64,000 nt of DNA from Siphonodentalium dalli. Taxonomy: Eukaryota; Mollusca; Scaphopoda; Gadilida; Siphonodentaliidae. Every line of letters starts with the position of its first letter. Within the stretch, counting starts at the first letter, position 1. The position numbers were made by a program, and so were the translations under genes. Shown here piece by piece: positions 32,926 through 43,545 of this stretch. The stretch lies in contig CP136068.1 of the NCBI GenBank assembly GCA_032622095.1, positions 119,149,509 through 119,213,508 of the forward strand, written 5' to 3'. Under the pieces are notes generated by a model, which saw only the letters and a list, made by a program, of their open reading frames with translations, was not told the origin of the DNA and searched no databases.

Positions 32926-34518
32926 TAGTATTCACAGTTTAGTACATCTATGCACAATTAACGGCCTTGACACGACTACCGAGTGTCTCTAATTTCTAAA
33001 ATCACTGAATCATTCTGAATCATTGGGAATAAAATTACGATTTTTCGGTTATGGATCACGCTTTATTTCCAACAAGCCAAAATACAACGATTAAAAATAT
33101 ATTTGCACACTATAAAATGGTGCTCTCGGATAATTTTGTAGCCAAATATATTCAGTAACATCGGTGAATTTAAAGAGAATACGCATGGACATAATTGTTT
33201 GAGGTCCGTTCAATTCGAGTTCTGTTACTGCGTATATATAAAACACGGAATACCACAAAGACGGAAACGGAACTAAAACAAACAAAAAGTTTAAATCGGG
33301 ACTATAAATTTGTTATCTATCTATATACTTTAATATTTATCCATTTATAGTTACTATACATGCTAGCCATAAAAACTATTATACTAAACCAGCATACACA
33401 TTGCCAATACGCACCATATTTCTTTCCGGTTTGCCATCCCGAAATTGGAAATCTCATAATTGTTTACCTCGCGCAAACGCATTTGACTTAATAAACTTGG
33501 GGTTTGGGCAGCTTGTGGTGACAATATACCTGGTAGTTATCGTTGCCTAGTGTCTGTATTTGAATACCAACACATACACCATTGTATGTCTATCATATTC
33601 GATGTTTGAAACATAACTAATTTCTCTTTTCTAGTTTCCTATTTTCGTGTTATCATTTGAAAATCGTAATAAAATGGTTCAACGCGGGCCTTTATTCCAG
33701 ACACGGCTATGCCCGAGAATCAAAACACTTTTTTTTTTGGCCTTATATGCATACTAGTTCCATATACTCTTTTTGCTATTGTATGGTCACTACTCAGTGA
33801 GTAGCTTGAGTGTATGCCCAGTATCAACATAATTGTTTACATGATTGTTTACTTTCCCAATCCACTTTCCGTGAATTATTTTGATTACGTCGTGTACACG
33901 GAAATTCGTAATTTAATTTATGACTCCAGCCATAAATTAAATTTATATCAAATTATTAACTTTGATTTTAAGATAATCTATTAACGTGAATGTTTACAGA
34001 ATACATCTTCGACTCAATATTACTTAGTGTTCTACATATTATCGATATTAGATCGTTTTTATCACCGGGAATTTATTGAAAATGGCGTACAGTACCCCTC
34101 TAAGGGAATGTTCAGACTAATCTGTTGCATTGAAATTGGATTACATACAATAACACCAAGGCATTCGGATGGCTGCGACACATCCGTTATATTGTATCTG
34201 TTAACACACAATGCATAGATTATATTTTCAATGTAACGTAAGCTGTAACACTTACCTTATTTGGTCATTAAGTGCTCAGCATCCAGACGTGTGCAAGACC
34301 TTTACTGCGATAACTCAAACAACCTTTAACCGATTTCAACAATGAATGGTATATGAGTCTAGGATCACCTCTAGATGGGATCGAATTCGATGAAAAACAT
34401 GGCTGTGGCGGCCATCTTGGATTTTACTCTTTGCATCACTAAATTCTTTGGCATACCCTACAGAGCATATCCCTCATCCGATCATCACCCAACGTCAAAT
34501 GGATCCTCGGAGTGATGG

Positions 34519-35794
34519 CAGGGTTCGCACAGAAATGAATAGTCCTTGATTTTTGGACCTTGGAATGAATAGTCCTTGAATCCGATTTGAACCTTGAATA
34601 GTACTTGAATTCAACTAACAGTTATTGAATAGTCCTTGAGTATTGAGAATGTACAGAACCATGCCCGTGTTTCCTCCCATATGCTTGTAAAAGCTTTGTA
34701 CATATCATTAACTATCCGACTGGTACAGGTATGTAAAGTGACAGTTTCGTTCATACAACATTTCGACCTTTGACTATTTGTTCCGTAACAGGATAGTTCC
34801 GCTTCCATATTTTTATTAGACCAATAAACATATCTAAATTGTCAAGCGGTAATTTAGAAATATATAGCCATCTTGACAATAACTATAGACACTACTAGCC
34901 CACCATTGTCCAACATCTATGGCATTACTGTGCAACGTATAACTACAACGATGACTGTTGTAAGAATGCAGAACCACATGGTACAGTATGTGAAGTCTCC
35001 TGATTTCGTGATAGTAATGTTCTTTCAAACACGAACTCAAGTTATTTTATTTGATAATCCAAGTTATATATTACATAATGACAACGGGGTTCTAAGGAAT
35101 ATATAGCTTATAGGTCAGAGCCCTATAATAACATAATCAATATAATAATGAACATATTACTGAATACAGGTGTAATAGAAAAAGGAAAAATAAGGGGACA
35201 GATGTCACAATAAACTCATGGTTGTAGGTTTGGGGGGAAATGGGTAGGGACAAAAATAAAAAAGGGGGAGGGGGTTACATGGTGCACATACCATTTTGGG
35301 GATATGCTCATAAAAAGCAATAAAATATATATTAATTTAAATCCAAGAACAATTTAATATAGGTTAAATGAATATGTAAGGATGTGACTGTACAATCAGT
35401 AGACCTCATTTGATTACGTTTAAAATATGTCTGCAATCTTCAGGGAGGCTTTTCCACAATGCACTGGCTCTGTTTGAGACCGTTCTTTTTTTAATTTTTG
35501 GTCCATTCACTTCAGTTGACTTACATATGCAGTCTTGACATTGTTAGAACTTTATTTAGTGGATATAATTTCAACTTAACTAGAACAACATGGATGAGGA
35601 CACTAGGTTACAATAAAGCTTATAAGCCTGAATCTTGTTACATATTAACATTTGTAATGAAAGGCATGCTATACAGTGAATGTTATCACATGTTGGAATT
35701 TTCATCTATTATAGGGGACAATTCGACCGATATAGTCCTTGAATATTCTTGAATAGTCCTTCAATCAAATTGTGAAAATCCTGTACGAACCCTG
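34519..35794. mobile_element. Non-autonomous DNA element with CAGGGTTCG termini
   Basis: Starts CAGGGTTCGCACAGAA and ends CTGTACGAACCCTG: imperfect inverted termini, both followed inward by repeated AATAGTCCTTGAAT words. GATGG lies directly outside each end (34514-34518 and 35795-35799), a 5-bp repeat that may be a partly conserved target duplication. CAGGG termini suggest hAT. Internal open frames of 60-85 codons are not convincing. It interrupts the array 34330-36655. Confidence 0.75.
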
Positions 35795-36436
35795 GATGGG
35801 TGCTTACCATTTGTTCTGAATTCTGTTAAAAAACATGACTGCCAGTGGTCATCTTGGATTTTAATCTTTGTATGACTAAATCCTTTAACACACCTTACAG
35901 ATCACATTTCTCATCTAATCATCACTAAACCTCATATGGACCTCTAGATGGGAGCCTCCCAAGCTTTTGAAACAAACACTCATTGCATGACTAAATCCTT
36001 TGGCATGAACTACAGGTCATACCTTTGGTCGGATCATTATGATCATGGCTGTTAACATTGACATGTAGATGGGAATCGAGTCATTTTGGGGTCATTCGGC
36101 AAAAAAACATGGCCGCTGGTCAACAGCCATCTTGGATTTTACTAATTGCATGACTAAATCCTTTGGCACTGGCTACAAGTCGTAGCTTTGGCCGATCATT
36201 ATGAAATTTATCATGGCTGTTAACATTGACATGTAGATAGGAACGAGTCATTTTGGGGTAATTCGGTCATAAAACATGTCCACTGGCAGCCATCTTGGAA
36301 TATACTCTTTGCATGACTAAATCCCTTTGCACACCCAACAGTCTTCTTCCCTCAGCCGATCATCACCTAACTTCATATTGATCTAGTATATGGAAGCTAT
36401 CAAATGTTTTTGAATTTCATTCAAAAGCATAGCCGC

Positions 36437-36532
36437 CATATATATATATATATCTCTCTCTCTCTCTCTCTCGCTCCTCTCCTCTCTCTCCTCTCTCTCC
36501 TCTCTCTCTCTCCTCTCTCTCTCTCTCCATGT
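36437..36532. repeat. (TA)n-(CT)n polypyrimidine microsatellite
   Basis: TATATATATATA then CTCTCTCTCT/CCTCTCTC for about 80 bp on the + strand. Confidence 0.95.
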
Positions 36533-36810
36533 TGATAGTCGGGTATTACTTAGACATTTCAACTTTCCGCATTCCTAATTGCTCCATTGACTGTAAAACA
36601 TGAATGTTTTCCCTTTCCAAGTTGAGCTACAGTGTCATTGACACTTTCATTTCCGAATTCTGTTAAAAATGATGGCTGCCAGTGGCCATCTTGGATTTTA
36701 CTCTTTGTATGACTAGATCCTTTAGCACACCTTACAGGTCACATTTCTCATCCGACCATTACCAAACATCACATGGGTATTCGGTGTGACCTCTAGATGG
36801 GAGCCTCCCT

Positions 36811-39600
36811 TTTTAGCTCACCTGAGACGAAGTCTCCGGTGGAGCTATAGTCATCACTCCTCGTCCGCCGTCCATCCGTCAACAATTCTTTGAACATCTT
36901 CTCCAGATCCTTAGGACCAAATTGGTTCATTTTTGGTGTGGATGTTCCCTATGTGACTCACATTCAGATTTGTTCAAATGAAGTCACCAGGTTAAATAGT
37001 TGCGAAGCCAGGACCATAACTCTTTCCCACCATAGTAATTCTTAAAACGACTTCTTCTTAAATTCCATTGGGCCGAATGGGTTCATATTTGGTATAAAGA
37101 GTTCTTGGGTGACTGTGGATCAGATTTGTTTAAATGACATCACTGTGTCGAATGTGGGCGTAGCCAGTGACATAACTAAACAAATATAAAAAAATAAATA
37201 AAAAAATTTGTGCAAATGTCAGACACACTAAATTCAGGCTTGAGAACAGATTTTTATTTGAATTTGATAATGACAACAGGCAGCAGTACAAGTGTACTTG
37301 TTTACACAAACTGTCTGATATCTCTTATTCTAATCTCAATTAATGACAATGACTGTCTCTGTAGCTAATACCTGACCCAGTCCTCTGGTAGATAATAACT
37401 CTCTGCTTCTGGTGAGCAAAGGTATTGTGATATGATATGGGGTGTTGGTTGGGGGCAGGGTGGCGGTCTGGGTCATGTGGGGGGGGGGGGGGGGGTGATG
37501 GAAAGTTTCAGTGATTTCATTAATGATTAAAGTTTCATAACTCTGCAGATGTTACAATGGTGTTAGTTTTTTCAAATTTTATAACATGATTAAAACAAGA
37601 ACAATTTTTTTGTTAAACTATATAAAGCAGGGAAAATCTTTTTTCGGCCAATTTTGGCTATTCCAATATTATTTTCTCAACCACCACTTATCCAGGTGAA
37701 ATCATACCCTGAGTTTTCAAAGAAAAATTGGAGGTTATATTGGATTGAATTTGTCTGTTTGTCTGTATGGAGGGTTCTTGGGTTCAGATTTGTTCAAATA
37801 GGGTTATTTTTTGGAAACTTTTGAAGGAAATCAATTCACTTCAACTCTTAAATCTCCCCTTTGAATTTATTAGATGAATGGATCTCATGGATGGGGATTC
37901 ACATTTATTCAAATAGGGGCAGAGATAAGAGATTTAACTCTCCCCACCCTCCCTACATGTATCTATGCTGTTTGGTACTGGTATAATAATATTGATTTAT
38001 AGGCTGCCTGGTTTTGGGTAATGTTTGAGGCAATGGGTAGGGAGTGTAGAGGGGGTGGAGTTTTGAACCCCTACAACAGTTGAAAATTTCATGCCTGATA
38101 TAACATTAGTTGTAGATTAGATTTTCTCACCAAAAATATGTTTTATTACACACTTAGTCGTGATTTATAGGGATTTCTTGGTGAATTAAAAGTGATAATG
38201 TCGAGTATAGTCACGTCACCGGTGAGAGCACGCGATTTTGGACAGTTCCGATCTAAGCCAGAACTATTTTCACTTTCTACGGCTCAAACATGGTTGAAGT
38301 TGAACAGAAACAAACTGCCAACGATGATGCAGTTATCATGCAGAAGCAGTTAATAAACCGGTAAAATGAAGAAGAATCTTACCTATTATCGACTCCGATG
38401 ATCCGAACTATGTCATATTCCAGTCAAATGAACTATGAAAAATTCCATGTGAACAATAAATTTATCCAGTTCCGAGCTGAATTTCCACGTGTTGCTCTTC
38501 GAGTGTTTGTTTACGTCGATGAATATCGTCACTTCGAAACTTAGTTTTCTACTTTTAGCACGATTTCCAAACATTTCCTGTATGAACCAACATTATTTAC
38601 ACACACCATCAGAATCTTCACAATATCCCGTTCCAAGTGCCATGCTTGTTCGGTCAGAATAAACACAATTTTGACAGAAAATGAATCGCACCAAAGTGAA
38701 TAAAAATAATGAGGTCAATCGGTATCGTTACGTCACAATTATTTAAATTATGTGTCCATCCGCGTAACTGCACGTGCAACTGTACGTTGGGGTTCAAAAT
38801 GGGAGAATCTGCTGATCTGGGCTTATTTTGTCACATCTTCTCTTTAGAATTAGCAACTTTTAGTGGTTGAAAGTGTGTAATAAACAGAATAATCAATTGG
38901 TTTCGATGATTACGTGACATAATTCACTCGGGTAGCCGGTCCTATTTGTAAAACCCTCGTTCGCTCCGCTAACTCGGGTTTTACCAGGCCCAGCTCCCCT
39001 CGTGAATTATGTCACGTAATCATCGAAACCAATTGATTACTCTCTATAGAATTGTTCTCATAGTTTGATTTGATTTTCCAACCAGTATGTTCTTAAACCA
39101 ACAGTTCATATCTTCCTACTTCAGGTTAAACTGTTAGATCGAATTAGCCACAAATTTTAACTTTATGGGGGCTGTCAGGTTGGTAATTTTCAATAATTTG
39201 AGAGCTTGGAGTACCGGTACCAGTTGTAAAATTTAAATTTTAACTTTATGGGGGATGTCAGGTTGGTAATTTTCAAAAGCTTGAAGTACCAGTACTGGTT
39301 GTAACATTCAATCTAAGAGGGGCGTGCAAAGTGATTTTTGTGAACTTAGTACTGTGGTATGGTTGTCTTCTTTAAAAGGTAAGAGGTTGGAGTTTTGTCA
39401 GTGGTGTGCAATTAGAAATTTCAAGGTGAACAGCGCTGCTCATCTGAGAGCCTCCAGCTATGTCCATGTTTAGAACTACTTGTCTTAAGTGATTTTGTAA
39501 AGTACTGACTGCTGTAGTCTTCAGAGTCCCAGTCTTCTCAGTCTTTAAAATCTAGTGAGCGACCCAGTCATTGACTGTCTTGTTTCCCAAAATTCGTAAA
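36811..39600 (+). repeat. AGCTCACCTGAGACG hairpin repeat, long copy
   Basis: Starts with the hairpin AGCTCACCTGAGACGAAGTC/TCCGGTGGAGCTATAG and CGTCCGCCGTCC. The body recurs at 53650-53930 and 55850-56220 (GGGTTCATATTTGGTATAAA, AGATTTGTTCAAATGA). 39150-39590 recurs at 61670-62060 (GTCCCAGTCTTCTCAGTCTT). It includes a poly-G run at 37480-37497. Positions 38150-38890 are not matched elsewhere and contain several ACGTCAC/CACGT words. Confidence 0.65.
38890..39039. repeat. Large hairpin: 38-bp perfect arms, CG-rich loop with inner hairpin
   Basis: Arms 38890-38927 (TAATCAATTGGTTTCGATGA...) and 39002-39039 are perfect reverse complements. The 74-nt loop contains GTAAAACCC...GGGTTTTAC as a second stem around CTCGTTCGCTCCGCTAACT. 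It is probably a MITE-type palindrome. Confidence 0.9.
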
Positions 39601-39867
39601 AAAAAAAAACATGGCCATTAATAATTCTTTTGCGATAGATCCATTCTTTCAGGCAAAAAAAACTTGACGAGTGCCATCTTCTTTTATATAGAGATATTAA
39701 ATCCCTTTCAGCTATTCCATTGGCACATGCTATCTTGGAACAATAACTCAAATAGATTTATGCAATTTGTCAAATATTTCCTATCTATATTAATGGTGAC
39801 ACATCCTTCACTTTCTTTAATTTTGGTGCAAAATTGACTGATTCAAAAAATATTAACCCCTATTATT

Positions 39868-41345
39868 AGCTCAACTTGCTTTGTAAGTTTGAGCTATTGC
39901 CATGGTTTGTCGTGCGTGTGTCCGTGTGTGCATGTGTCTGTGTGTCCGTCAACAATTTCCTTTGGCGCGGGCTACAGGTCGTACTTTTGGTCTGATCTTT
40001 ATGAAAATTGTCATGAATGTTGACATTGACATGTAGATGGGAACGAGTCATTTTGGGGTCATTCGGCCAAAAAACATGGCCGCTGGTGGCCATCTTGGAT
40101 TTCAAAATTAAATCCATTGGCGCTGGCTACAGGTCGTACTGCTTGTCTGATCATCATGAAATTTTTCATGGATGTTAATATTGACATATAGATGGGAACA
40201 AGTCATTCTGGGGTCGTTCGGCCAAAAAACATGGCCGTCGGCAGCCATCTTGGATTTTACTCTTTGCATGACTAAATCCTTTGGCGCGGACTACAAGTCG
40301 TAGCTTTGGTCAAATCTTCATGAAATTTGTCATGGATGTTAACAATGACATGTAGATGGGAACGAGTCGTTTTGGGGTCATTCGGCAAAAAAACATGGCC
40401 GCCAGCAGCCATCTTGGAATTTACTCTTTGTATGACTAAATCCTTTGACGCGGGCTACAGGTCGTAGCTTTGGTCGGATCTTCATGAAATTTCTCATGGA
40501 TGTTAACAATGACATGTAGATGGGAACGAGTCCTTTTGGGGTCATTCGGCCAAAAAACATGGCCGCCAGCAGCCATCTTGGATTTCAAAATTAAAGCCAT
40601 TGTCGCGGGCTACAGGTCGTACTATTCGTCTGACCATCATGAAATTTGTCATGGATGTTAACAATGATATGTAGATGGGAAAGAGTCATTTTGGGTCATT
40701 CGGCCAAAAAACATGGCCGCTGGTGCCCTTCTTGGATTTCAAAATTAAAGCCATTGGCGCGGGCTTCAGGTCGTACTATTCGTCTGATCATCATGAAATT
40801 TGTCATGGATGTTAACAATGACATGTAGATGGGAACGAGTCATTTTGGGGTTATTCGGTCAAAAAACATGGCCGCCAGCAGCCATCTTGGATCTTACTCT
40901 TTGCATGACTAAATCCTTTGGCGCAGGCTACAGGTCGTATGGGTCGTTGAGCCAAACAACATGGCCACCAGCAGCCATCTTGGATTTTACTCTTTGCATG
41001 ACTAAATCCTTTGGCGCAGGCTACAGGTCGTACCTTTGGTTGGATCTTCATGAAATTTGTCATTGATGTTAACAATGACATGTAGATGGGAACGAGTCAT
41101 TTTGGGGTTATTCGGGAAAAAACATGGCCATTTTAGAATTTATTCTTTGCATCACTAAATCCTTTGGCACACCATACTCATCACATCCCTGATCCGATCA
41201 TTATGAAACTTGTCATGAATGTTGATATTGACATGTACATCTTGTCTTACTTAAACGTTTCACATTTCCTATTCCTCCATTTACTGTCAACCATTAAATT
41301 ATTCCCCTACCTAAGTTGAGCTGCAGTGTCATTGACACTTTCATA
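39868..41345 (+). mobile_element. Helentron/HINE-like element (1.5 kb)
   Basis: 5' AGCTCAACTTGCTTTGTAAG hairpin, seven or so 165-bp units, 3' CTAAGTTGAGCTGCAGTGTC + ATTGACACTTTCAT. The minus-strand frames inside (39866, 40378, 40851) repeat the same residues unit by unit and are not genes. Confidence 0.85.
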
Positions 41346-41362
41346 TTATTATAGATTGTTGA

Positions 41363-41557
41363 TCAGCATTAAATAAAAACTTTCATATAGAAGTATTCTT
41401 GGTTCATTTCAATTATGAGCAACCATGGGGAAAGGTCGTGGATCAAAATAAACTACTGATGAAAGGAACAGTTTTTCTGTATCGACGTCCACATTTTGGA
41501 ATAGAAGGAGATAGTATTTTTGCACCAGCCCAATTATATTCAATGCTCATTCTATAG
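41363..41557 (+). CDS. Coding-like ORF fragment of unknown family, just upstream of exon G
   Basis: An open frame of 64 codons with no obvious start, ending TAG at 41555. It reads VFLVHFNYEQPWGKVVDQNK then LLMKGTVFLYRRPHFGIEGD and ends QLYSMLIL. Its composition (YEQPWGKV, FLYRRPHFGIEGD) looks protein-like rather than random. It lies between a HINE and STING exon G. It could be a mobile-element coding relic or an exon of something else (AG sites at 41365 and 41390 could be acceptors). I do not recognise the family. Confidence 0.35.
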   Translation, partial: SALNKNFHIEVFLVHFNYEQPWGKVVDQNKLLMKGTVFLYRRPHFGIEGDSIFAPAQLYSMLIL

Positions 41558-41806
41558 AAAAAATAAGTTTTGAGTCTCTGGATTATATCCGGTGAGTGTT
41601 CGTTATTTATTTAGTGTCTATTGACAAATGGTATATCTGATAGATAGAAACAGAATTTGTTGTAAATTCAAACGAAGGTACCTTGTGCATTCCAATGCTA
41701 CCATATAAACCACCCGGTTTATAAAATATACCCAGTTGGTGAATACCACCCCTTATGTTTTACAGACTGCTTCAACAAAACTAGTGTATTTTTATTATAT
41801 TTTCAG

Positions 41807-42033
41807 CTTTCCAAAATAGTATTTCAACTTGGCAAGAAAGACAAGATCCTAAGAAGAAAATTGATAACGTTTCAAGAAGGTTCCTTATCGTTATTCCAAA
41901 GTCTTGCATGGCACAGCAAACTTTTGATGGTTGTTCAGAAATAAAGAAACTCCAAGTCAGCAATCGCACAGAGGCTGGTGCTGCAGGGAGAACATTTCAT
42001 GTTCAGGTTTATTCCGTCAGTGACGGCGAAAAG
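41807..42033 (+). CDS. STING: STING domain 2, exon G (core of the cyclic-dinucleotide-binding domain)
   Basis: Acceptor TATATTTTCAG (phase 1), donor AAG|GTAATT (phase 0): the same phases as exon B. It reads AFQNSISTWQERQDPKKKID, then VSRRFLIVIPKSCMAQQTFD, and near the end GAAGRTFHVQVYSVSDGEK. SRRFLIVIP matches the SQRLYILLP strand of STING, and GRTFHVQVY matches KDRVYSNSIY with the Arg238-equivalent kept and Phe for Tyr240. The hairpin loop ends in DGEK without the poly-Asp of domain 1. The next exon (strand EY... and helix) expected in phase 0 was not found in the remaining 22 kb. Confidence 0.83.
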
Positions 42034-42309
42034 GTAATTTTTTACTTGAAAATATTCACATCTGCATGATATTGCTTTACATACTGTTACAATATGCTAA
42101 GTTGGTTTTTATACCATTTTGAAGAGGAAGCTCTCCTCTATAACATATCCAATATCCGCTAAAATCTGCTTTGGGCATTTTTTGTAATTCAAGATGGCAT
42201 CCAAGATGGCTGCCATTTTCCTATAAGTCAGCTTGATGCAATTATAGTGAGAACATCTTGTCATATGTATACACATGTATACATTTTTGTGAAGCTAAGA
42301 CATAGCCAT

Positions 42310-43545
42310 ATACAGTGAATAGCTGAATGCTCATGGAGAGGGTGTATAAGTATACAGCGAGTGGCTGAATTGTCACGGTTGTGTAGGGCTTCACGGTATC
42401 CACCTTCACAATACCGACTATGGTATTAAATGAAATACCGCGGTGTGACTAAATACCGTCAAGAATAATTTCCAAATATTTTGCTAGTCAATATCCTATG
42501 GAACATGCAGTATGCAATTAAATATTCGCGTGTGAATGCAGTGTTACGCGTTCACACGAAAATAGGGCAACTTTGTTAAAATTGCTTTTCGCACTTTCCT
42601 GCAGTTATGCTCTGGGCGTCTGGCTGGTTATTTTCTCGTCTCGCTGGTTCTCGTTCAGTCTTGCTTGTTCTCGTTCTCGTTCATTACTTACAAGCATGAG
42701 TTATTTCTTCGGATTATGTCAAGTTTTTTTAAGTTTGCTGTCGTAAAAACGACTAAAAGAAGAAAATATAGTTTGCGGCGATATACCGACTATTCAAGTA
42801 ATCCAATACCGACTACACAGTATTAAAAATAAAACCGCGGTATGACTAAATACCGAAAAACTGTGAAGCCCTACGGTTGAGCGGTATATGCAAGTCTGAA
42901 GTGTACAAATGGCCATATGTGCGGGGTATTGGTATATCTAGAACTGCTGTATGGTCATTGATGAGGTATATATATACACTGGAGTGACGCTGTGGTCATG
43001 GGTGAGGTGTATATGTATTTCATGAGTGACTATATGGCCATGGCACGGCCAATATGTATATTGATTGACAGTATGGCAAAATTAATGGTGGGGTGAATTG
43101 ATATACAAGGAGTGACTATGATCACGAATGTGGTTTATGCGTATACAGCGATAGGCTGAATTGTCATGGGTCAGGTGTATATGCAAGTCAGGAGTGTATG
43201 AATGGCCGTGTGCGCGGTACGGGACATTGATATACCTAGAAGGGCTGTAAGGCCATTGGTGAGGTCAATATGTATATACCTGGAGTGACTCTATGGTTTT
43301 GGGTTGGGTGTATATGTATATCTTGTGTGGCTATATGGCCACGGGTGTCGCAAATATGTATATATACAGGAAGTGAGACTGTATGTCCACTGGTGAGGCA
43401 AATAGGTATACAAGAAGTGATGTATGATCATGAATGTAGCGAACAGTTATACCAGGAGTGACTGTATGGTCATCGGTGGGGTGTATATGTATATATTTAG
43501 TGGCTATATAACTATGCATGTGGCAAATAAATATACATGGAGTTC
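42310..43545 (+). repeat. Minisatellite core of fold-back copy B
   Basis: The same GAGTGACTATATGGTCATGG / GAGGTGTATATGTATA units as in copy A, here in one orientation only, interrupted by 42384-42873. Confidence 0.85.
42384..42873. mobile_element. 490-bp hAT-type MITE
   Basis: Ends TAGGGCTTCACGGT and ACTGTGAAGCCCTA (inverted). Flanked by CGGTTGTG (42376-42383) and CGGTTGAG (42874-42881), an 8-bp target duplication with one mismatch. Inside both ends lie ATACCGACTA and ATACCGCGGT repeats in inverted arrangement. Confidence 0.9.

Larger units (their letters stand above)
34330..36655 (+). mobile_element. Diverged HINE-family tandem array, interrupted
   Basis: Units of the family are recognisable (ACATGGCTGTGGCGGCCATC, GGATTTTACTCTTTGCATCA), ending in GTTGAGCTACAGTGTCATTG + ACACTTTCATTT at 36615-36652. 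It is interrupted at 34519-35794 by another element and includes a CT microsatellite. Some units differ (CCTCTAGATGGGAGCCTCCC), so this is a sister family. Confidence 0.75.
29606..41806 (+). other. Intron F-G (12.2 kb)
   Basis: Phase 1. Mostly dispersed repeats described separately. Positions 32930-34300 have no recognised feature apart from AT-rich unique sequence. Confidence 0.7.
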
